From: DAOUEG01 sp964595455
Lineage (GTDB): Bacteria > Chloroflexota > Dehalococcoidia > Dehalococcoidales > RBG-16-60-22
Direction of reading: 5' to 3'
Length of the DNA: 19,514 nt
NCBI GenBank assembly: GCA_964595455.1
Contig: CAZQQL010000061.1
Location: 1 to 19,514 of the forward strand
The position numbers were made by a program, and so were the translations under genes. Below, piece by piece: positions 15,482-19,514 of the stretch; position 1 is the first letter of the stretch; each line of letters begins with the position of its first letter. Below the pieces are notes generated by a model, which did no database searches, was not told the origin of the DNA, and worked only from the letters and a program-made list of their open reading frames with translations.

Positions 15482-17533
15482 ATGAAGATGACAGTAAACA
15501 AGAAAATACTGGCGATTACGGTAGCGGTAGTGGTGCTGGCGACCGGGGGCTCGATTGCCGCCGTCTCAGCCCAATCGGACCCGGTTGCACCCTCCGGTCA
15601 GGCCTCAGGATATTCTGTGGTCCTGCTGGTGGAAGGGCTGGAGTTCCCCGTAGCAGCGGCGCTCAGTCCCGGGATGATCTGGGTGGCTGAAGCCGGAGAG
15701 TCCGGACAAAGGGAGGATACCACCTACTCGCCCGCCAGGATCAGGGAAGTGACCTGGGACAGTGAGGTCACTACCATATTGACCGGCGATGATCTGGCCT
15801 GGGGAGTCCTGGCGCCCCCGATTATCGATATCGAGTACTGTGAAGGATGGCTTCTGGTAACGCACCGCCAGATTGATCTGACTGGCAACTGGGTTACCGC
15901 GATATCCCGGTTCCAGCCGGATGATCCCATATTCACGTTCACCACGATCGCCTATATGGATGAGAATATCGATGAAGAAGCATTCCGGCTTTCCCGGTTG
16001 AGCGGCCCGGCGGATACCGACTGCCTGGGTGATATCGTCGTTATTGTAGATGCGGGAACGCTGGACCCGACCGGCATCGATGTCGGACCGCAGAGCGGTC
16101 AACTGTTTGCTCTGATGCCGGCTGAACCGGAGCAGACGGTGATATGCCCACCCATCCTGACACCTTGCCCGACGCTCACACCGCTCCCTTTACCCACGGA
16201 TGTGATGCCGACGTGCCCCGTATGCCCCACGCCCACCCCAACCACCACCACCGCCTCAACCGCAACAACACCGCCGCAATTCAATGCCAGCACCAGGGTC
16301 AGCATCACGTGCAACATTGGACCGATTGATCCCGGAGAATCCGTTGTACTGACCGTAACGGAAGAGAATGACGGTGATGTCACCCTTACCAGCCCCCAGG
16401 TCGTGGTCAATAACGGCGTGGAAAACGTGGCGGTATTGGCAGCACCCCCGGATAACGGCGACCCCAATATGAACGGCAATCTCGATCCGGGTGAGGTTTG
16501 GACCTGGACGATCAGTTCCGGGCCCCTCAGCGACGATACCATCTTTGTCGCCAACGGCAGCGGCATCGACCCGAATGGTAACATGGTTACGTATCCGCTC
16601 GATCCCGAGGAACTGGATATCGTCACGGTGAATGTGGTTACGCCAACGGTCACCGTCACGACGGCGCCTCAAACCACAACGCCCACTGAGACAACGGCCA
16701 CGACCCCGACCGAAACGACCACGACAACAACCGAGACCACAACCACAATGCCCACTGAGACAACGACCACGACCCCGACCGAAACAACAACGACCACACC
16801 CACTGAGACAACGGCTACAACGCCGACGGAAACAACTACGACGACCCCGACTGAGACCACCACTACGACGCCCACCGAAACGACAACGACAACACCGACA
16901 GAAACCACCACGACAACAAATGAAACTACAACGACTACCACACCTACAGAGACGACGACCACCACGCCCACCGAGACAACGACTACGACGCCTACCGAGA
17001 CCACAACCACGACCCCGACGGAAACAACGACCACCACGCCCACCGAGACAACGACCACGACACCGACGGAAACCACCACGACGACAACAGAAACTACAAC
17101 GACTACCACACCGACCGAGACAACGACCACGACAACAACCACTCCCACCGGAGACCAGGGTTGTACCCCGGGTTACTGGAAGCAGGAACGGCACTTTGAC
17201 TCGTGGGTAGGATACACCACAAATACTACGCTCGGGAGCGTTTTTACCATACCGGTGAATTTCAGTTCCCTGAGCAGCGTGACGTTCTTGGCCGCTATGG
17301 ACCTTCCAGGTGGAAATGAACCTGAAGAAATGGCCGCCCTCTTATTGCATCACGCTGTTGCTGCATTGTTGAATGCAGCAAGTCCTGATGTAAACTATCC
17401 ATTGACTGAAGCGGAAATCATATCTCTGGTCAATGCCGCACTGACCACAGAAAATCCTGATATCATGGGAGACCTGAAAGATGACCTGGATGACTACAAT
17501 AATTACGGTTGTCCTTTGAATAACGAGCCATAA
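15482..17533 (+). CDS. Secreted Thr-rich surface protein with TTPTETTT tract and C-terminal CTPGYWK domain
   Basis: The protein is 683 residues; its function is not recognised. A Sec signal peptide covers about 1-31 (MKMTVNKK, hydrophobic core, cleavage near AVSA-Q). Residues about 40-215 resemble a partial beta-propeller-like sensor domain (GLEFPVAAALSPGMIWVAEA). Residues 218-262 are a Pro/Thr/Cys linker with four cysteines. Residues 263-390 form an Ig/DUF11-like domain (IDPGESVVLTVTEENDGD). Residues 393-556 are the TPTETTTT repeats. Residues 559-683 are a C-terminal domain opening with Cys561 in GCTPGYWK and closing with Cys677 in NNYGCPL, probably joined by a disulfide. This CTPGYWK module occurs at the ends of diverse secreted bacterial proteins, but I know no assigned function. 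There is no C-terminal membrane helix or sortase motif, so the mode of attachment is unclear. The Thr tract is a likely O-glycosylated stalk. The ATG is preceded by AAGAGG; a hairpin follows the stop. Confidence 0.85.
   Translation: MKMTVNKKILAITVAVVVLATGGSIAAVSAQSDPVAPSGQASGYSVVLLVEGLEFPVAAALSPGMIWVAEAGESGQREDTTYSPARIREVTWDSEVTTILTGDDLAWGVLAPPIIDIEYCEGWLLVTHRQIDLTGNWVTAISRFQPDDPIFTFTTIAYMDENIDEEAFRLSRLSGPADTDCLGDIVVIVDAGTLDPTGIDVGPQSGQLFALMPAEPEQTVICPPILTPCPTLTPLPLPTDVMPTCPVCPTPTPTTTTASTATTPPQFNASTRVSITCNIGPIDPGESVVLTVTEENDGDVTLTSPQVVVNNGVENVAVLAAPPDNGDPNMNGNLDPGEVWTWTISSGPLSDDTIFVANGSGIDPNGNMVTYPLDPEELDIVTVNVVTPTVTVTTAPQTTTPTETTATTPTETTTTTTETTTTMPTETTTTTPTETTTTTPTETTATTPTETTTTTPTETTTTTPTETTTTTPTETTTTTNETTTTTTPTETTTTTPTETTTTTPTETTTTTPTETTTTTPTETTTTTPTETTTTTTETTTTTTPTETTTTTTTTPTGDQGCTPGYWKQERHFDSWVGYTTNTTLGSVFTIPVNFSSLSSVTFLAAMDLPGGNEPEEMAALLLHHAVAALLNAASPDVNYPLTEAEIISLVNAALTTENPDIMGDLKDDLDDYNNYGCPLNNEP
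16669..17148 (+). repeat. Tandem 24-bp repeat encoding TPTETTTT
   Basis: About 480 bases encode roughly 16 PTETT units, mostly spaced 8 residues (24 bases) apart, plus three variant ETT units lacking the Pro (one reads NETT). The amino-acid unit is nearly invariant, but Thr and Pro codons are shuffled between ACA, ACC and ACG, and between CCC, CCG and CCT. The DNA is therefore much less uniform than the protein. A longer-range duplication of 168 bases (7 x 24) links 16885-16960 with 17053-17128, including the odd NETT/TETT unit. Confidence 0.9.
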
Positions 17534-17543
17534 AGCGGACAAA

Positions 17544-17574
17544 AAGGAGGGGGCAGTGTACACGCCCCCTCCTT
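17544..17574 (+). terminator. Perfect 11-bp GC-rich hairpin after the Thr-rich protein gene
   Basis: AAGGAGGGGGC at 17544-17554 pairs perfectly with GCCCCCTCCTT at 17564-17574 around the loop AGTGTACAC, starting 10 bases after the stop codon. On the plus strand it is followed only by AAATC, so the T-run is short. On the minus strand the same hairpin is followed by TTTTTG, a better terminator. It may act as a transcript end or an mRNA 3' stabiliser. Confidence 0.6.
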
Positions 17575-17714
17575 AAATCACGGCTGACTATATAACTATG
17601 CCATATTCTCCGGCCGGATTTTATTACTTTTTCATATCCCTCCGGCTAGAATCCAAAGAGAGAGGTACGGAGCCTGCGTACCCGGATCACTATTCATCGT
17701 TCAGGAGGCGCGTC

Positions 17715-18431
17715 ATGCAGGTAGCCCCGGAAGTGAGTATAAAAGGGATCGATGTCACCGCTGAGATAGACGACCTTATCACCGGCGGCATCGATAAACT
17801 GGAACAGGTCTGCGATTACATCATCAGCACCCGCATCGCCATCGAGAGGGAGCAGCAGCGGCACGAGACCGGTAATCCGTACCGGATGCGCATTGATATC
17901 CGCATCCCAAACCGGGCGGACATCGTCGTCAATCGGCAATCTACTTCACATAAACGTGAGCTTTTCTCCCGGGACGAGCTCAAGGCGCAGCAGGGGATTG
18001 AAAGTGAAGAAGAACTGGAAGTGGTTCAGTCTAACGGAGCGGTAGGCCGTAGCCCTATCCCTAAAAAGAAGCCGGAAGAACCCCTGGCTGCGCTCATCCG
18101 CAGGACCTTTGCAACCGCTCAGCGGGAACTCCGTAAAGAAGTGGAAAAGCAGCGGGGAGACGTGAAACGTCCGGTCCAGCTCGACTCGATGGCCGTGGTC
18201 GAGAAGCTCTTCCCGGAGCAGGAGTACGGTTTCCTGCGCACACCGGACGGCCAGCAGGTCTACTTCCATAAAAACGGCGTCCTGCACCGGCATTGGGACG
18301 GCCTGGCGCCGGGCACGATGGTACGGTATACCCCTCAGGAAGGCATCGAAGGGCTGCAGGCCAGCAGCATTGAAATTCTTGATAAACCGGGCATCCGTGA
18401 GCAGCATGATACGCTGCATCCTCTGGGATAA
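17715..18431 (+). CDS. HPF/RaiA-like ribosome-associated domain fused to a cold-shock-like domain
   Basis: Probable ribosome hibernation or translation-stress protein of 238 residues in the cytoplasm. Residues 1-75 (start MQVAPEVSIKGID) resemble the S30AE/HPF fold: strand-helix with a long amphipathic helix, then 'YRMRIDIRIPNRADIVVNRQ'. Residues 76-155 are a charged linker rich in Lys and Glu. Residues 157-228 form a cold-shock/OB-like domain (VVEKLFPEQEYGFLRTPDG, VYFHKNGV, PGTMVRYTP). The frame is open from 17598, but the ATG at 17715 has AGGAGG at 17703-17708, and the earlier ATG has no ribosome site and encodes an unrelated segment; 17715 is therefore chosen. The 117 bases upstream carry only a weak promoter-like TAGAAT at 17647. 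Similar HPF-CSD fusions are known in bacteria. A hydrolase gene follows after 78 bases. Confidence 0.8.
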   Translation: MQVAPEVSIKGIDVTAEIDDLITGGIDKLEQVCDYIISTRIAIEREQQRHETGNPYRMRIDIRIPNRADIVVNRQSTSHKRELFSRDELKAQQGIESEEELEVVQSNGAVGRSPIPKKKPEEPLAALIRRTFATAQRELRKEVEKQRGDVKRPVQLDSMAVVEKLFPEQEYGFLRTPDGQQVYFHKNGVLHRHWDGLAPGTMVRYTPQEGIEGLQASSIEILDKPGIREQHDTLHPLG

Positions 18432-18509
18432 TAGCGGCTCGCTTCTTTGCAGTCGCCTTTTCCCCCTGGTGTATGCCTGCAAGTTACCATAATGTAGAAG
18501 GATTTATTC

Positions 18510-19169
18510 GTGGCAAGTAACAACTCTGTTTTTGACAGCAGTCAGGAAGATATTGCTTACGCTCAGCAGCAGGAAGGATACGAGACACTCTCCCTACAAA
18601 CAGACCGGGGCAGTATTCTCACTCGCTGGTATCATGCCCTCAAGGCCGGGGCCGCGGTTATCTATGTCGGTGGGGTAGGCGGGGACTTCGATACGCCGGC
18701 AAACGGCCTCTATCCGCGTCTGTGCCGTGAATTGGTAGATAAAGGTATCGACGGTCTCCGGATACAGTACCGGAACCCGCTCGATCTACCCCAGGCGATT
18801 TATGATGTGGTAGCGGGAATAGCGTTCCTGGAAAGCCGGGGGATCGAGGACATCGGCCTGGTCGGGCATTCTTTCGGTGGAGCGGTGGTCATCCGGGCGG
18901 GGACCCTGGTGGACTCCGTCAGGACGGTGGTGACCCTGGCCACGCAGTCCCACGGGGCGCAGGAAGCGGCCCACCTGCACAAACCGCTGCTCATGGTCCA
19001 CGGTTCCCTTGACGAGATACTGGCGCCGGCATCTTCTCGGTACATCTTCCGGATCGCCCGAGAGCCCAAGAAGCTCGTCTTTTACGAAAGCGCCACCCAC
19101 ATGCTCAACGAAGCGGCGGAAGAAGTTTTTAAGCTTGTCCGCGAATGGTTGCTGGAGAAGCTTGCCTAA
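18510..19169 (+). CDS. Alpha/beta hydrolase (dienelactone-hydrolase-like)
   Basis: Cytoplasmic alpha/beta hydrolase of 219 residues, substrate unknown. The nucleophile elbow GHSFGG contains Ser121. Asp168 lies in VHGSLDEI and His197 in SATHML, giving a complete Ser-Asp-His triad in the right order and spacing. The early part carries the expected strand and oxyanion region (IYVGGVGGDF). No signal peptide is present. The start is GTG at 18510, preceded by AGAAGGA at 18496-18502 with a 7-base gap. The gene lies 78 bases after the HPF-like gene on the same strand and may share its transcript. It ends 180 bases before the bidirectional terminator that also serves the 16S gene. Confidence 0.85.
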   Translation: MASNNSVFDSSQEDIAYAQQQEGYETLSLQTDRGSILTRWYHALKAGAAVIYVGGVGGDFDTPANGLYPRLCRELVDKGIDGLRIQYRNPLDLPQAIYDVVAGIAFLESRGIEDIGLVGHSFGGAVVIRAGTLVDSVRTVVTLATQSHGAQEAAHLHKPLLMVHGSLDEILAPASSRYIFRIAREPKKLVFYESATHMLNEAAEEVFKLVREWLLEKLA

Positions 19170-19198
19170 ACTCCCGGCCGAACTCCGCCATTAACCCG

Positions 19199-19218
19199 TC
19201 CCGTGCCGCGACACGGGA
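19199..19218. repeat. Hairpin after the hydrolase gene
   Basis: TCCCGTG, loop CCGCGA, CACGGGA forms a perfect 7-bp stem 30 bases after the hydrolase stop. It is not followed by a T-run, so it is not a standard terminator. It may stabilise the mRNA end. Confidence 0.45.
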
Positions 19219-19287
19219 TCCAGTTATCTTCAGGAAGCCCACCCGCGCCGGGAACTGACGTAACCACCTGGCCTGCAATTTCCATCG

Positions 19288-19305
19288 TCTCCCTTCTCAG
19301 GGAGA
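19288..19305. repeat. REP-like short inverted repeat
   Basis: TCTCCCT, loop TCTC, AGGGAGA, followed by GGTGAGGGTTTT. It resembles the short dispersed palindromes with 'CTCCC...GGGAGAGG...GAGGG' that recur between genes in many GC-rich bacterial genomes. Only one copy lies in this window, so its dispersed nature cannot be shown here. Confidence 0.35.
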
Positions 19306-19338
19306 GGTGAGGGTTTTCGTCATAAGACCATCTGCTGG

Positions 19339-19374
19339 AAAAACAAAAAAGCCCGGTCTCAAGACCGGGCTTTT
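19339..19374 (-). terminator. Bidirectional terminator ending the 16S rRNA transcript
   Basis: GCCCGGTC, loop TCAA, GACCGGGC (19351-19370) is a perfect 8-bp GC-rich stem. On the minus strand it is followed by TTTTTTGTTTTT, a strong T-tract; on the plus strand it is followed by TTTT. It lies 100 bases beyond the 16S 3' end and between convergent genes, so it can serve both the rRNA and the hydrolase transcripts. Confidence 0.85.
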
Positions 19375-19408
19375 CGTCTTAGCAACTGAATAGCGGAAGG
19401 AGGGTTTG

Positions 19409-19470
19409 CACCGGTTCAATAGGACCGGTGACCGACCTAGGAGAAGGTTACACACCTTGAATCTCCCTAG
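19409..19470 (-). other. 16S rRNA 3' trailer with two hairpins
   Basis: Directly after the 16S end (minus strand) comes a long hairpin at 19470-19437. Its outer stem is CTAGG-(G)-AG with CTCCTAG, and its inner stem is AAGGT, loop GTGTA, ACCTT. A second hairpin at 19430-19409 has CACCGGT arms around 8 bases. They occupy the place where rRNA processing signals normally lie and no tRNA is present in the trailer. Confidence 0.55.
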
Positions 19471-19514
19471 AAAGGAGGTGATCCAGCCGCAGCTTCCGCT
19501 ACGGCTACCTTGTT
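19471..19514 (-). rRNA. rrs: 16S ribosomal RNA, 3' end only (cut by contig end)
   Basis: The reverse complement begins AACAAGGTAGCCGTAGCGGA and ends in GGATCACCTCCTTT, the universal 1492-region and anti-Shine-Dalgarno end of 16S rRNA. Only 44 bases are in the window; the gene continues beyond 19514. Contigs often stop at rRNA genes because of cross-species or repeat ambiguity in assembly. Confidence 0.97.

Noticed and set aside
16669..17148. Long minus-strand frame coding for Val/Ser-Val-Gly repeats
   Set aside because: It is the mirror of the Thr-rich tract; it has no ribosome site and exists only because the repeat lacks stops on both strands.
16669..17148. CRISPR-like array because of the 24-bp periodicity
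   Set aside because: No repeat-spacer alternation; the repeats are contiguous, in frame and encode a simple peptide.
16256..17194. Minus-strand frame of 312 codons rich in Arg, Cys and Gly
   Set aside because: Composition is typical of an antisense shadow of the repeat and overlaps a well-supported secreted protein gene.
17598..17714. N-terminal extension of the HPF-like protein (start at 17598)
   Set aside because: No ribosome site precedes 17598, the extra 39 residues do not resemble the family, and a strong AGGAGG stands before the ATG at 17715.

Overview
The window is the end of an assembled bacterial contig, not a clean chromosome slice. Bases 1-120 are sequencing artefact: a poly-C run followed by an Illumina TruSeq-type adapter with one mismatch. 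The last 44 bases are the 3' end of a 16S rRNA gene on the minus strand, where the contig breaks. The real DNA is moderately GC-rich. The best taxonomic guess is Chloroflexota, class Dehalococcoidia. The reasons are a 16S gene that appears to end at its own terminator instead of running into a 23S gene (split rRNA genes are known in Dehalococcoides), an Mo-hydroxylase/acyl-CoA gene neighbourhood, large surface proteins anchored by a C-terminal membrane helix, and no outer-membrane barrel or porin. This assignment is inference.

Layout. 121-3732 (+): the tail of an unidentified gene, a 3-hydroxyacyl-CoA dehydrogenase, and a single-chain molybdenum aldehyde-oxidoreductase-type enzyme (two [2Fe-2S] clusters fused to the Mo domains, no FAD domain). 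3733-4081: an unusually AT-rich intergenic region with three clear dyads, one further hairpin and a promoter candidate. 4082-14104 (+): one uninterrupted gene for a 3340-residue membrane-anchored surface protein. Its order is MauE/DoxX-like redox membrane domain, two thioredoxin domains with intact CxxC, a 36-cysteine region ending in three slime-mould-type CTDC repeats, an inactive-looking amidotransferase-like domain, a long Ig/CARDB-like stalk with a beta-propeller nested in it, two PKD domains and a C-terminal membrane helix. It is followed by a strong hairpin terminator.

14323-15092 (-): tRNA-Ile(GAU) with its own promoter, and a SlyD-like FKBP prolyl isomerase lipoprotein. 15093-15481: a leader region with small dyads and a possible 8-codon leader peptide. 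15482-17533 (+): a secreted protein with a long Thr-Pro-Glu (TTPTETTT) mucin-like tract and a terminal CTPGYWK domain, followed by a perfect 11-bp hairpin. 17715-18431 (+): a ribosome-hibernation-factor-like (HPF/RaiA) domain fused to a cold-shock domain. 18510-19169 (+): an alpha/beta hydrolase with an intact Ser-Asp-His triad. 19170-19514: hairpins, a bidirectional terminator and the 16S 3' end.

How it fits together. The first two genes look like part of a catabolic operon for a CoA-thioester or aldehyde substrate. The middle of the window is devoted to the cell surface: a giant adhesin-like or sensory protein that carries its own thiol-disulfide machinery, an extracytoplasmic foldase lipoprotein encoded nearby, and a second Thr-rich surface protein. 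The giant redox/surface fusion is the strongest candidate for an undescribed system here.
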